A stretch of DNA of 64,000 nucleotides from Gnetum montanum (Eukaryota > Streptophyta > Gnetopsida > Gnetales > Gnetaceae), in NCBI GenBank assembly GCA_015680685.1, contig MNCI01026283.1, positions 142,171-206,170 on the forward strand. Direction: 5' to 3'. The notes under the pieces are model-generated. The model saw nothing but the letters and a program-made list of their open reading frames with translations, was not told the origin of the DNA and did no database searches. Shown one piece after another: positions 1-11,654 of this stretch; within the stretch, counting starts at the first letter, position 1, and each line of letters begins with the position of its first letter. The position numbers and the translations under genes are program-made.

Positions 1-561
1 GCACATGATCGGCAATAAAGATCGAGATTACTTCATCATTGCAACATCCACTTAGCTTAATTATTAATTGTTATTGTTATTTATTGCTTCTTAGTTAATT
101 TCTCTCTACCCTTATCTCCTAGTAACGCAGAATGAGTATGACTTAATCACAAGCATTTAAGTATGACTACTTGGTAACCCAGTAGCGTACCTAGGCCATG
201 CGTTTGGTAATCTCAGTGGTAGTCGTGCACGAGGTCCAAGATGTGTATGGATGATTAAGGAACGGATGCTCATCACACTTAGGCTAGTTTAGATTCTCTC
301 TCATCCTCTCTCCTAGCTTAGTTGATATTATTTACCATCATACCCAGAAGTAGCATTAGTGTAGGAACACCTCATACACCTCAATTTGGACTAAACCATA
401 CGTGACAAAACTAATACTAGTCTAGGTGGGAAGACAACAAATTGCGATCTATGAGTAACTGTCTAGATACCACAACTAGTCCGTCTGCGGAGTTCAACAG
501 GATCATGTGTGAAACGCTCGTATTTGTATGGTTGAGTGTAGGGGTACGTCGCCACTCATCA
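1..561 (+). repeat. 5' LTR of element F (partial)
   Basis: This is the R/U5 side of the LTR. It ends in CACTCATCA directly before the PBS and matches 7724-8285 along its whole length. It includes an AATAAA in 'gcaataaagatc' near position 12, a plausible polyadenylation signal. Confidence 0.9.
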
Positions 562-562
562 T

Positions 563-580
563 TGGCGCCGTTGCCGGGGA
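563..580 (+). other. Primer binding site of element F
   Basis: TGGCGCCGTTGCCGGGGA starts one base after the LTR end. This is the PBS type I associate with Athila-like elements (tRNA-Asp primer, from memory). It is the best preserved PBS in the window; those of B, D, A and G are C-to-T or G-to-A decayed versions of it. Confidence 0.85.
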
Positions 581-702
581 CAGTGCTACTTATCTAGATT
601 AGTTATATCATACAAGGTCGCTGTATAGGAATTAATGATATATCTTTCAGGAAAAAATAATTACAAAAATTCACATACAAATTCACACACAATTGCACAA
701 CC

Positions 703-2491
703 ATGCCTCTCCTACAAGACTACGATAATGCCATATCTAGTGAGGCAATTCATTGGAGAACCAACGAGTTATATGACAATGAAGATTGGAGTATGCAATC
801 TAAGGTGGGGGTTTCTTATCAACATAAACGAAGGCAGCATCGTCCCAACACACGAAAGCATAACTTACTTGATGATGATGAACCCCTATTGGCCACTACA
901 AGTCTAACGCAAATACAAGAGGCTGTTCGAATCTCCTGTAGGCATCATAAAGAGAGTTGTCTACCCAGGCTCAATTTAAACAACTTTCCCAATTTCTCAA
1001 GAGGTTATGACTTAGATTCGCAACAACATTTACAAGCCTTCTATGATGCCTATGCATGGAACAACATTGATAATGGTGACCAAAAACTCAAGCTCTTTCT
1101 TATGACACTTGTTGGCCAAGAAAAAGTATGGTATAGATCGTTAAAACCAAATTCAATACAACGTTGGCCAACAATGGTAGAACGCTTTAACGAAAAATAT
1201 CAAACCTATGCAAGAGTGTCGACCTTGAGGAAACAAATCCAAGAGTGGAAACAAGCACAACATTAACCCTTGGACATGGCCTTAGAAAGATATTATGCAC
1301 TGTTAAACAGCTGTCCAGGCCATCAGTTCTCAACTTAACAAAGGTCCATACTAATAAAAAGGAGAAATCAACCTATCTCCAGGAGGAAGAACCATCTTTG
1401 CCAGTACAACACTCATTAGAAGAAATTGAGGCAAAGATCAATAAGATGCTAGAATGGATGCATAAAAAGTATGGAGAATATATCAATATTATTGGAGATA
1501 GAGTTTTGACAATCCAAGAAGTAGGATAAAATATCATTAGACAATCGGAAAGAAGGGATGAAGAAAATAAGAGCTCAATTATCAATCACACGTATGAATG
1601 CAACATTTTCCTATATGATCACCCCAAGGGCCAATGCCCAATCTTGTTACATTTATATGAGCATTGGGGAAGGACGTTACACCCAGAGTTCATACAGAGA
1701 TACTATGTTTGATCACAGTGGCAACAATCCCAATCATGGGGGAAGCCATCCCTAAATTGGGATCACCATTCATATCATCCGAATCCAAATGCTTATCTAG
1801 TTCAACATCTTGTTTCCCCGACTGGGTTAACATACTCTATCTCGCCGCATTATTATTCCCCTCAATACTATCAGCCCATGTCCTCAACACAACCACTGCC
1901 TTGTGTACCTTCACTTCTCTTAAATTTCAACATTCTCATCCTTTTCCTTCTTCTACTTCGCCACCAGATGTTCCTGAAGTGTTTGCACCACAGCAACAAC
2001 CCACGAACGTTACTTATGCTGCTATTGCCAATAGCAGTGAGAGACCTCCTCAACATCAAAGGTGTTCCTTCTTTAGACATGACCGTAGGAAGGAACAATA
2101 CAGTTCCAAGGCCACTACATTCTCCAACTCAGCATAAGTCCAATACTGTGGTGCATCCTTCTCCGTGAACCCAACACCTTGTGTTACTTCATCAAGGCCA
2201 CCAATTAACACTCCAACAACCATACGACCCAATGAATACAGCCATGGAGGATGACATCCTGATCCTTGCATACCATCTTACGATCTCAAGTATCATAGTG
2301 GGTCAACTCTTTACCCAAGAACCACCTCTTATAAATTACCCCACCATGCTTACTATAATTAGGTGTGTGAACCCCAATGGGGTAAGTATGACCAAGTTTT
2401 AATATTTCCAACATGCAAGGATCCTCATCTTTCAATTATTAATCCTCGCCATGCTCAGCCATGTAGTTATGGGGGATATCCCCCATTCTAA
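703..2491 (+). pseudogene. gag of element F, broken
   Basis: The ATG at 703 opens a frame beginning MPLLQDYDN. Around 960-1260 it contains the plant retrotransposon gag core: GYDLDSQQHLQAFYDAY, then EKVWYRSL, then W..MVERFNEKY. The frame ends at TAA 1264-1266, where B reads GAA. After about 1320, roughly 190 bp present in B (from about 10335) are missing. The remainder (1560-2491) is a Pro/Gln/Asn-rich tail with several frameshifts, ending in the conserved GGYPPF followed by TAA where B has CAA. A CxxF stretch (CSFFRHDRR) sits where a zinc knuckle might be expected, but it is not a CCHC knuckle. Structural role: capsid/nucleocapsid. Clearly non-functional. Confidence 0.85.
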
Positions 2492-3870
2492 TAACAAGCA
2501 GGATTAATAAATATTTTTCATTTTTTTTAATTTTACAATTTTTTGTTTTCCAGTTTTTCATTTTCCAATTTCTTGTTTTATCTTTTTATCTTTTTGTCTT
2601 TTTATATTTTTATAAGTAATCTCATCTACAAATAAAACACTCATGTGGCTCATTGGTTGAGGTGTGTTCTATGTTATCGAGTCTTGAGTGATCAATTATT
2701 TGGATAGTGAGCCCATTACACCCACCCATCCACTCTACAAATAAGAGGTTCTGTTCAAGGGTATAGTAATATTCTTGACATTCTTAAAACTTAAAATTAA
2801 TTTTGTGTTCATTGTACCCAGAATGAAGAAGGATGGATCAAGAGGGAATGATTAGGATGTGACATCAAGGGGACTTGTGGATTCTCTTTGGTGATGACTG
2901 TGAAAGTTATCACGCAACGTGGTTATACTAAGATCCTTATAGATCTAACGCAAAATGGAAGTAAGAGTAATCAAAAGGCACTCAAAACTCCAATGCTGTT
3001 CTAGGGGATCCCACTAGAAAGACATGCACCCATGCCTGAAGGTTGGCGACTTCTCTGGATCCAGCAATTGAAAAAAAAAACAAACAAGAAAAGAAAGTGC
3101 CACAAAGCAAAATAATCGCTCCTCCCTTAAAGAAATGCCAAGTGATCGTACACCTTGTTGTTATGGTACTCTCATAGTCACTCATCATGGGAGAAAACAA
3201 TGTGGTGTCACTGATCAAAGGAATGGACTTAGTCCTGATCTTGGAACGGCGAGTTAATGACACATTAATCACGCTTTACACACAGGATTCATTGTACCCT
3301 AGGTCAGTTACCTCATGTCCCAATCTCTACAATCCCTTCTATAGTCTGTCCATCTCGTTGTTCATGTAATTGTAACTCGTGTCTCGTATAGCGTAGAATT
3401 TGTACCTCATTCTGGTGATACTTACATGTGTGTGTTTTGTGGAACCAGTGTGGATTACAGTTAACCCTTCTAGTGCCTATAGACATTTTAAAGTGTGGTT
3501 ATGCAAGGGCATTATAGGTTGGAACCTACTTTGGGAAGGACCCACTTGCGTAATTTTTTGTAAATTACACTCATAACACATCTTCCACACACCATCTATT
3601 ACCCTCAGTGTATTTTCAACGATATTCTTTCCCTTATTACTATCCCTCTGATTCGAACGTTCCTATGAACCATCACATAGCCTTTTTCTCTCCCTTACCA
3701 CCCGAGGTCCTTATTGATAATTTCATACCATCATAATTTTCGTGCCTTCAGAACTAGTTGAATTACCCTAGAACCCTTTAACACTTGTCCAGATGTCCTT
3801 AGTTTACATCGTTTAATTTCAAAAAAATGTTAAAAATTCGGTATATTCCATAAGTGCCCTAACATCAACA
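2492..3870 (+). other. Non-coding spacer of element F
   Basis: T-rich start (2515-2620), then sequence without a sustained frame. It aligns with B 11655-13050, with part of D (38765-40320) and, inverted, with part of A (22380-23890). In A the equivalent spacer follows integrase, so F appears to have lost pol exactly between the gag tail and this spacer. Confidence 0.7.
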
Positions 3871-3873
3871 GGT

Positions 3874-3939
3874 CGTGATATCACGTACGCGATATCACGG
3901 CCGACGCTATATCGCATCCCAAAAATATATATATACGCG
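3874..3939 (+). promoter_or_regulatory. Internal U3-like promoter block before ORF2 (element F)
   Basis: A 12-bp perfect palindrome CGTGATATCACG (3874-3885) is followed by a second GATATCAC (3891-3898) and an A/T run with TATATATA (about 3925-3935). The same GATATC palindromes followed by a TATA box make up the U3 of this element's own LTR (7420-7528). A PPT-like tract, gtggggaagggg, follows at 4115-4126. Promoter activity is inferred from this resemblance and from the matching position in B and A. Confidence 0.6.
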
Positions 3940-4188
3940 ACCCCCCTATGCTACTTAACATCATTTGCAATTGTTCATGTGGGGGAAGTCCCTCAAATTT
4001 CTCTCTATGACTCATAATTGTGCATCCCTTACTTTTATATCCATAACTCGCTCGCTGGTCCTCTGATTTTCATTCCATTTGAACCTACTTGAACCTGGAG
4101 TGTTCAGCTTAGTTGTGGGGAAGGGGCACATGCCGAATAGCGCATAACTTTTTTGAAATTTGTCATCGCCCGAAGGACATTATCAAGG

Positions 4189-4429
4189 GTAATTAATTAT
4201 AAAATTAAGGATAAATGTGCCAAAAACCATTTCATCTCCTTAGTTATACTAGGAAACTAGATTTGGAAACCACCTAAGCAAAGAGGATTAAATATTACAA
4301 TCTTTCGGGGACATTCTCTCCTAATAATTAACATCACATGGAGATAAAAAAAATTCATTAAGGCAAGCAGTAAGGTATAACCTAACTTTGGTAACAACCT
4401 TAATAATGATTGGCTCCATGTGATTGTAG
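4189..4429 (+). other. Putative leader intron ending at the ORF2 start codon (element F)
   Basis: A donor-like AAGG|GTAATT lies at 4189 and an acceptor-like TGATTGTAG ends at 4429, directly before the ATG at 4430. B has the same arrangement at 13366-13583 and A a comparable one on the minus strand. The acceptor abutting the start codon is conserved in all three; the donor assignment is less certain. Confidence 0.45.
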
Positions 4430-7204
4430 ATGGCCTCAAAACACGGACAACAAGAAGGTCCTTCTCAAGGTGGGATCAAATGACCTAGGAGAGGTGAAGG
4501 ATAAGTTCCTGCCAGACAACATGCAGAGTAGGAGGAACAATCATTTAGCATCCACCAAGAAGACATTGTTACTGTACAATCAAGGCAGGCAGAAGGAGGA
4601 GTTGTTGTAGCATCTAAACATGGACAACATCTCATGTTGCCCCAGGATTATGTTCAGGCCATCCATGAAAGGTCCATATTCACTGCAGTGATCCTGGAAT
4701 TAAACTTTGAACCTTTCATAGAATTTTCTCAGGAGGTCATTAGGGATCACCTCAAAGGGTCCCCATTATGGTCTACCCTTAGGGGAAACGTATCAATTTT
4801 GGCACAACAAAGAACAAGGCACCATGGTTAACGTTTGTGGTGTGACCATTGATTTCTCTGTTCAAGCCATTTTAGAAGTATTAAACCTTCTAAATACAGG
4901 GCCAAAGGTTGCTCAGTTGTCTACCCGCTCAAACCCTGATGCGTGACAAGTTTGGCTAGAAAGGGCGTATGGCAAGGAAGATAAAACATTTGGAGAGTTG
5001 ATGATGAAAGAGAGTATTTACTTCAAAATAGGGACTTATCACATCTTTCCCACAAAAGGCTTAAAGAGAATTTCAACATATGTAGCAAGAGGATGTGCAA
5101 TGTTGATGGGAAAGGTTAATGCTAACCTACCTCATCTATATTTTATGGAGATCCTAAGGCAGTTTGAAGAATGGAAGATAGGGAAGTTTGCGTTGCCCTT
5201 CCCTTCTCTTATCAGAAAGCTATGCAGACATGCTGGTATCAAAGGATACACCAATGATGTCCTTCGAAAAGCTCAAAATGCTTCGTATGTTGAACTATTA
5301 AAGCCACCAGCTGCAAGGAAAATCACTTGTGAGACGCTGGGGCTGGAACAAGAAAAAGAACAGATGGCAGGTCCAACTGCAACTCAACTTGCAAGACCCA
5401 ACCAACTTCCAAGCACAGGACCTAGCCAACGACAAGAAGCAGGGCCTAACATGGGCCAACAGGATCAACCACCACCACTGTCACAAGATTACAAAACGTC
5501 GATGAGCCATCTTAGGGCCATCACTGAGATGGTCAGTTGGGGAAGTTGTGATAACACAAATATCTGCTGCATCATCAATGATGTTGTACAGCCTATAGTT
5601 TCTATAGATCACACGTAGGGTGAAGTGTTCATTCAGACAGGAGAAGGAGAGAGTGCTTGGTCACAACAAATCTCAGGGAACACTGCATCCTTTCAAGTGC
5701 AGTTAGAAACTGGTGAAGGGGCCATGGTGGTGGTCATGCAACACCAAGATGTAGCAGGAGATGCAGAAGTGGTTTTAGACCACATTAAAGAATCATTCAA
5801 TGTTCTTATTGTGCCACTGGCAGATCTTACAGGAGCATGGGATGCTCAAATTCTAGACGGTACCTCAATGACTCCTACAGAACATGAGGATGTACTTGAC
5901 CGATTGCTACAAACAAGACAGGTAATGACATCATTGTTTAACATCCCACATGATGTTACAACAATACAATCAGACCTCATTTCCACCAAAGGGAAGCTAG
6001 TCTTGATAGAGATTAGGGATGAGCACACTAAAGCAGAAGTGCAAAGATTGCAAGAAAGGCTTGTGACCTGCAAGCAGCATAGTAGGATCCTTTTCAATTC
6101 GTTCCCGCATACTAGTTGGACGCTTTCAGAACTAAGCAACTTACTAAACTATTGACATAGAATAAAAGGGTGGAAGAAGAAAAAGAGAAGGCTGTTTGGG
6201 ATGCCTCTGTGGCACAAGTACAAACTTACACACACACTAAGACACTCAAAGCCTTACAAGAGGAGAACAAACAACTTGTTGCTGACAACCTTTGGTTGAC
6301 CTTTGTGGAGAAACGAAAGAATGTTCTCGAAGAGCATTTTCAACAGTTGTGAGAACAACTAATCACAATCAACCAAGACATGAACCATTTAGCTAGGAAA
6401 AATTGAACCCTCTCGATGGAGGAGGTACGCGCTATCCATCAAAAGACGGCCATTAAAATAAGCGTGTGGTAGAATGAGGCTAAACGACATGAGAAATTGA
6501 AGGAGCATTTTCGGAACCAGGTGGGGATGTATAAAAAAATCATCGAGAAGGAGATCCATATGGCCAAGGCCCACATCAATGCTCTCAATGCTCAACACAC
6601 TAACTGGAGGGCCATATTAGACACATACGCATTTGCCCACTAGGTGGAAGTTAAGAACCGGGACCTGCAGATCCAGGACCTTGCAGAGTACATGGAGTTG
6701 AAAAACCTACGGTATGCCAACCTTGCCATGTTAATAGCAAGGTGCCCGAGAACAGAGCTCGAGCAACAGGTAGCCACCACCTACGTCAAATATGAAACAG
6801 AATTTTCAGAATGTAAGAAATTATTGCAAAAATTGGAGGTTGCAAATTTTGAACTCAAGGTGGCTAAAGTAAGCTACTAGGGATAAAAAGATGTCGTAAC
6901 AGACTTGGCTTGACAACTCATAGATTTTCAAGAATACAGAGACAAAGCCAGAGCTTACGAGGAGGAATGGTGGGTGTTTTCAGCTTGGTATGTCAAAGAA
7001 AATAAAATGTTTTTGCAACTACCGTGTCCATGGAAGGTGTCGACTCCATCAAACATCAAAACATTAGCATGGAAGGCACAGGATCCAGAAACTGAAGAGG
7101 AGAAACTCCAAGCCATACTTCAATGCCATCAAATCCCAAGACGTAGAGCACAAGATAAGGGAAAGGCACCCATGGAGGAGCCACCGCCACTAGGAACTAC
7201 ATGA
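4430..7204 (+). pseudogene. ORF2 of element F: globular N-terminus plus long coiled coil, broken
   Basis: Starts MASKHGQQEG at 4430 and ends EEPPPLGTT before TGA at 7202-7204; both ends are shared with B. The first part (about 4630-5260) contains ERSIFTAVILELNFEPF and later LPFPSLIRKLCRHAGI. That pattern recalls the 'putative plant transposon protein' domain found in plant gypsy elements, an assignment from memory. A Pro/Gln-rich linker (5370-5500) follows, then heptad-like Leu/Glu/Lys/Gln-rich sequence to about 7130. Stops occur at 4481, 4945, 5616, 6153 and elsewhere, so it is dead. It occupies the position between pol and the 3' LTR, where Athila elements carry an env-like ORF, but I see no signal peptide or membrane segment. 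Function unknown. Confidence 0.7.
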
Positions 7205-7386
7205 GTTCCACCCAATATTGTAGCTATATGATTTTATTTTGCGTTCTCCATGTTATGTCTCAATTTTGTTCTGATTCCATACTATGGCATGAATCCATTC
7301 TAGTCAGTCAATAATCCCATACCTATCCACTATGTAATTAATGGAGCTTGTTCTCACTTTAACTTGAGAACAAGTTTTCATTCAGT

Positions 7387-7396
7387 CATGGGGGTA
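7387..7396 (+). other. Polypurine tract of element F
   Basis: The tract atgggggta lies immediately before the 3' LTR start TGATGAG and is the plus-strand priming site. The same CATGGGGGTA/CGTGGGGGTA context precedes the 3' LTRs of B, D and A. Confidence 0.85.
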
Positions 7397-8285
7397 TGAT
7401 GAGCCATGAATTGTTGGCTGCGATATCGCACCCTTGATATCACATATGTGATATCATGTATGTGATATCATAGCCTAGACGCGATATTGCATACGCAATA
7501 TCGTAGCCTGTCTCCTCATCTATAAATAAGAGGTAGGCAAATTTGGTAGGCAGTCTTTAAGTCTTTAAGTTTTTGAAGTTTTGATGTTTTTAAGTTTAAG
7601 TTTAGTAGTTTTGTATAGACTTTTTGTCAGTTTTTCCTCTCAACCTTTTTCTCCCAGTGCATGCCCGCAATGTGGTGATTGTAATTGTATGGCATCTTTA
7701 TTCGAGTGTGATGTACTTGGACATGCACATCATCGACAATAAAGATCGAGATTACTTCATCAATGTAGCATCCACTTAGCTTAATTATTAATTGTTATTG
7801 TTATTTATTTCTTCTTAGTTAATTTCTCTCTACCCTTATCTCCTAGTAACGCGGAATGAGTATGACTTAATCATGAGCATTTAAGTGTGACTACTTGGTA
7901 ACCCAGAAGCATACCTAGGCCATGCACTTGGTAATCCTAGTGGTAGTCGTGCACAAGGTCCAAGATGTGTATGGATGATTAAGGAATGGATGCTCATCGC
8001 ACTTAGGCTAGTTTAGATTCTCTCTCATCCTCTCTCCTAGCTTAGTTGATATTATTTACCATCATACCCATAAGTAGCATTAGTGTAGGAACACCTCATA
8101 CACCTCACTTTGGACTAAACCATACGTGACAAAGCTAATACTAGTCTAGGTGGAAAGACAACAAACTATGATCTACGAGTAACTGTCTAGATACCACAAC
8201 TAGTCTATCTATGGAGTTTAACCAGATCATGCGTAAAACGCTTGTATTTGTATGGTTGAGTGTAGGGATACCTCGCCACTCATCA
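7397..8285 (+). repeat. 3' LTR of element F (889 bp)
   Basis: Begins TGATGAGCC and ends CACTCATCA. U3 contains four or five GATATC-centred palindromes (7420-7505) followed by a TATAAATA box at 7521. AATAAA and a GAGATTACTTCATC block mark the R/U5 side. It matches 1-561 over the shared part. Confidence 0.92.
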
Positions 8286-8638
8286 CAAATAGAGAATGTA
8301 ACCTTTTTTTACATACTAAAAAGAAATTTAAAAATCCAAATCGGAATAAGCAATACTAGATTTCTTACTTTAAGAGCTAAAGGGATTACAATAATTATAT
8401 GGGATCATCAAAGAAAGAGCGCTGAATAGCTAATGCATCTTGTCTTTTTGCACACATCTAGGGATAAATATTTGACAAAAAAATAAGCTATATCCAAACC
8501 ATAATAGAATATGAAGCCACAATTTTTAGATTAAATCAAAATTCATTCATTTTGAAGTTACAATTGAAGTAACTATAACTTCCTAAAATACCATTTCTAA
8601 ATTCACTACTTAACTACAAGTTAATTGAATAACATAGA
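8286..8638 (+). repeat. Dispersed repeat, copy 1 (target of F and A)
   Basis: These 353 bp match 62768-63121 in the same orientation with only scattered differences. The match includes a long identical stretch around 8388-8455 (ending in gtctttttgcacacatc). It is trimmed on the left by element F and on the right by element A. No LTR, terminal inverted repeat or coding frame is evident. It may be part of a larger unclassified repeat. Confidence 0.85.
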
Positions 8639-8779
8639 TGATGAGCAATGAGGTACCCCTACACTCAACCATATGAATCACAAGCGTTCATGCGCGATCT
8701 GGTCAAATTCTACAAACTTTATAGTTTCTAGTGCACTAGTCTTATAGGTAGTGAAACTTGCAGTAAAGTCATTTGTTAT
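8639..8779 (-). repeat. 3' LTR of element A, segment 1 (R/U5 end)
   Basis: This reads as an inverted LTR end (TGATGAGCAATGAGGTACCCC on the plus strand) and aligns with 44310-44450. It is interrupted after gttat by element B and resumes at 17137. Confidence 0.85.
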
Positions 8780-9584
8780 TGATGGGACATGATATCGCAT
8801 ACGCAATATTGCGTCTTCCCCTGAAATATCATGTACGCGATATCGCAGTGCGCCGCAATGTCTATAAATAAGAAGCAACTCTCCCTTGTTTTGGTATTAG
8901 GACATAGAAGTAGCGAAGCTCTGGCAGTTTGACCACTCCAAAGATAGATTATTTTTTCCCTTGTTTGCCTGTAGTGTGGTGAATGTAATTGTACGACATT
9001 CTTTATTCGACTGTGACATACTTGGACACACACATGACCAGAAATAAAGATCGAGATTACTTCATCATTGCAGCAGTCACTTTGGTATTTATTTATTTAA
9101 TTGTTATTTACTACTTTCTCTCTCACCCTTAAACTCCTAGAACGCGAAATGAGTACGACTTGATTACGAGCATTTAAGTGTTACTACTTGGTATCCCAGT
9201 GGCATACCTAGGATTTGCGCTTGGTAATCCCAGTGGTAGTCATGCACGAGGTCCAAGATGTGTACGGTTGATTAAGGAATCGATTGCTCATCGCACTTAG
9301 GCTAGATTAGATTTCCTTACCTTTTCCTCCTAGCTTAGCTTAGTTATTCTTACATTCCACTGCCTTCAGGAGTAGTGTTAGAATTAGGAACATATCATAC
9401 ACCTCATCTGGACTAAACCATACATGACAAATACAATACCAGTCTAGGTGGGAAGACAACGAACTGCGACCTAAGGATAACTGTCTAGGTGCCACAACTA
9501 GTCCATCTACGAAGTTCGACCGAATCGCGCATGAGAACGCTCGTATTTGTATGGTTGAGTGTAAGGGTACCTCGCCACTCATCA
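8780..9584 (+). repeat. 5' LTR of element B (805 bp)
   Basis: TGATGGGACATGATATCGC at the start and CACTCATCA at the end. GATATC palindromes occupy 8789-8846 and a TATAAATA box is at about 8863. It is shorter than the 3' LTR because the 3' copy gained an inverted duplication at its start. Confidence 0.9.
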
Positions 9585-9585
9585 T

Positions 9586-9603
9586 AGGCATCATTGCCAA
9601 GGA
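9586..9603 (+). other. Decayed primer binding site of element B
   Basis: AGGCATCATTGCCAAGGA compared with TGGCGCCGTTGCCGGGGA in F. Four of the five differences are transitions expected from cytosine methylation decay. Confidence 0.75.
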
Positions 9604-9717
9604 AGGTGCTAGCTATCTAGATTAGTTATATCATACAAGGTTGTTGTATAAAACTTAACAATATATCTCTTAGAAAGAAGTAATTATAAAAAAAGTCACA
9701 TAAATTCACACACAACA

Positions 9718-11654
9718 ATGCCTCTCCTACAAGATGATAATAATGCCACACCTAGAGAGGAAGTTCATTGGAGAACCAATGAACTATATGACAATGAAGA
9801 TTGGAGTCTACAACCTGAAGTGGGAGTTTCGTATGAACATAAACGAAAGCAACGTCATCCCAACACACAAAAGCATAACTTACCTGATGACGTTGAACCC
9901 CCATTGGCCACTATAAGCCTAACGCAAATACAAGAGGTTGTTCAAATCTCACGTAGGCATCGTAAAGAGAGCCATCTATCCAGGCTCAATTTAAACAACT
10001 TTTCTAAATTTTTAGGAGGCTATGACTTAGATCCGCAACAAAACTTACTAGCCTTCTACGATGCCTACACATGGAATAATATTGATAACGGGTGGAAAAA
10101 ACTTAAGCTCTTTCCCATGGCACTTGTTGACCAAGCTAAAGTATGGTATAGATCATTAGAACCAAATTCAATATGACACTGGTCAACAATGGTAGAAGTA
10201 TTTAATGAAAAATATCAAACCTACGCAAGAGTGTCAGCCTTGAGGAAACAAATCCAAGGATGGAAACAAGCACAACATGAACCCTTGGACATGGCCTTAG
10301 AAAGATATTACGCACTGTTAAACAACTATCTAGGCCATGGGTTTTCTGAGGAAAGGCTAATGTACCATATTATTGATGGGCTACATAATGAAACAAGAGA
10401 GACCTTAGGAATGTATGCCCAAGGTCAACTATACGAACTATGGACCCATCAAGTCCAAGAGCTTATTAAGCGGGTAGCAAAAGAAGAAAGAGAAATAGCT
10501 ACATGGGAGAGTGTTGAAAAACATCAANNNNNNNNNNNNNNNNNNNNNNNNNNNNNNNNNNNNNNNNNNNNNNNNNNNNNNNNNNNNNNNNNNNNNNNNN
10601 NNNNNNNNNNNNNNNNNNNNNNNNNNNNNNNNNNNNNNNNNNNNNNNNNNNNNNNNNNAGTTTTGACAACCCAACAAACAAGATGAAATATTAGACATTC
10701 AGAAAAAAAGAATGAAGGGAATAAGCNAAGAGCTCAACTGCTAATCATACATACGAATGTAACATATGCCTGTAAGATCACCCCAAGGGTCAATGCCCAA
10801 TCTTGTCACATTTATATGAGCATTGGGGAAACATGTTACACCTAGAGTTCGTATAGAGATCCTGTGTTTGATCATAGTGGCAACAATCCCAGTCGTGGGG
10901 GAGACCATCCTTAGACTAGAGACACCCTTCATATCATCCGAGTCCAAACGCTTATCTTTTTCAACACCTTGTTTCTCCATTCAGGTCAACATACTCTATC
11001 TCATTAGAATACTACTCTCAACAATACTATCAACCCATGCCTCCAACACAACCACCACCCTATGCACCTTATCCTCCTCCTAACTTTCAACATTCTCATC
11101 CTTTTCCTCCTTCCACAGTGCCACCAACTATTTCTAAGGTGTTTGTGCCACAACAACAACCCACAAACAACACTTGTGCTACTACTACTAACAGCAGTGA
11201 AAAGCCTCCTCAACATCAAAAGTGTCCTTTCTTTAAATACGGCCGTAAGAAGGGACAACACAGTTTCGAGGCCACTACATCTTCCAACCCAACATAAGTC
11301 CCACACTATGGTGCATCCTTACCTTTGCACCCACTACCTCATGTAAATTCATTAGGACCACTAACTTACAATCCAACAACTATATGGCCCAATGAACACA
11401 ACTATGGGAGGCATCAACCCAATCCTTGCATACCATCTAATGGTCCCCAACATCATAGTGGGTCAACTCATTATCTGGGAACTACATTGTATAAAGTGCC
11501 CCACTATGCTTATTACAATCAAGTGTGTGAACCCCAATGGGTTAAGTATGGACCAGTTCCAATATTTCCAACATGCAAGGATCCTCATCTTTCATTTATT
11601 AATCCTTGCCATACTCAACCGATTAGTTATGGGGGATATCCCCCATTTCAATGA
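9718..11654 (+). pseudogene. gag of element B, broken and containing an assembly gap
   Basis: Starts MPLLQDDNNATPREE at 9718. The gag core FLGGYDLDPQQNLLAFYDAY and AKVWYRSLEPNS runs to a TGA at 10174-10176, where F has CAA. The frame resumes with TMVEVFNEKYQTYARVS through FSEERLMYHIIDGL and a Lys/Glu-rich helical stretch, then meets 131 Ns (10528-10658). The C-terminal part is Pro/Gln/Asn-rich (PQQQPTNNTCATTTNSSEKPP) and ends SYGGYPPFQ at TGA 11652-11654. The codons at the break suggest CpG decay. Role: nucleocapsid formation, now lost. Confidence 0.85.
10528..10658. other. Assembly gap (131 N)
   Basis: Run of N inside the gag of B. The equivalent sequence in F, roughly 1330-1500, encodes a Lys/Glu-rich segment. 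Single Ns also occur at 10727 and 33962. Confidence 0.95.

Larger units (their letters stand above)
1..8285 (+). mobile_element. LTR retrotransposon F, pol-less, 5' end off the window
   Basis: A Ty3/gypsy-type element of Athila/Tat style with two LTRs, PBS, gag, spacer, internal promoter-like block, ORF2 and PPT. The 5' LTR is cut by the window edge: position 1 aligns with about 7724 in the 3' LTR. No reverse transcriptase or integrase similarity is visible between gag and ORF2, so it could not move alone. Both ORFs carry stops. The right flank, caaat at 8286-8290, is the expected target-site duplication; the matching site in the second copy of the host repeat (62768-62772) reads the same. 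The left duplication lies outside the window. Confidence 0.9.

Noticed and set aside
2645-2765. tRNA or SINE head within the spacer of F (also 11820-11940)
   Set aside because: Box spacing and stem pairing are poor, and it is carried in both elements at the same place, so it is more simply spacer sequence.
4430-7204. Retroviral envelope gene
   Set aside because: The position fits an env-like ORF, but no signal peptide, membrane helix or cleavage site was visible; coiled-coil character instead.
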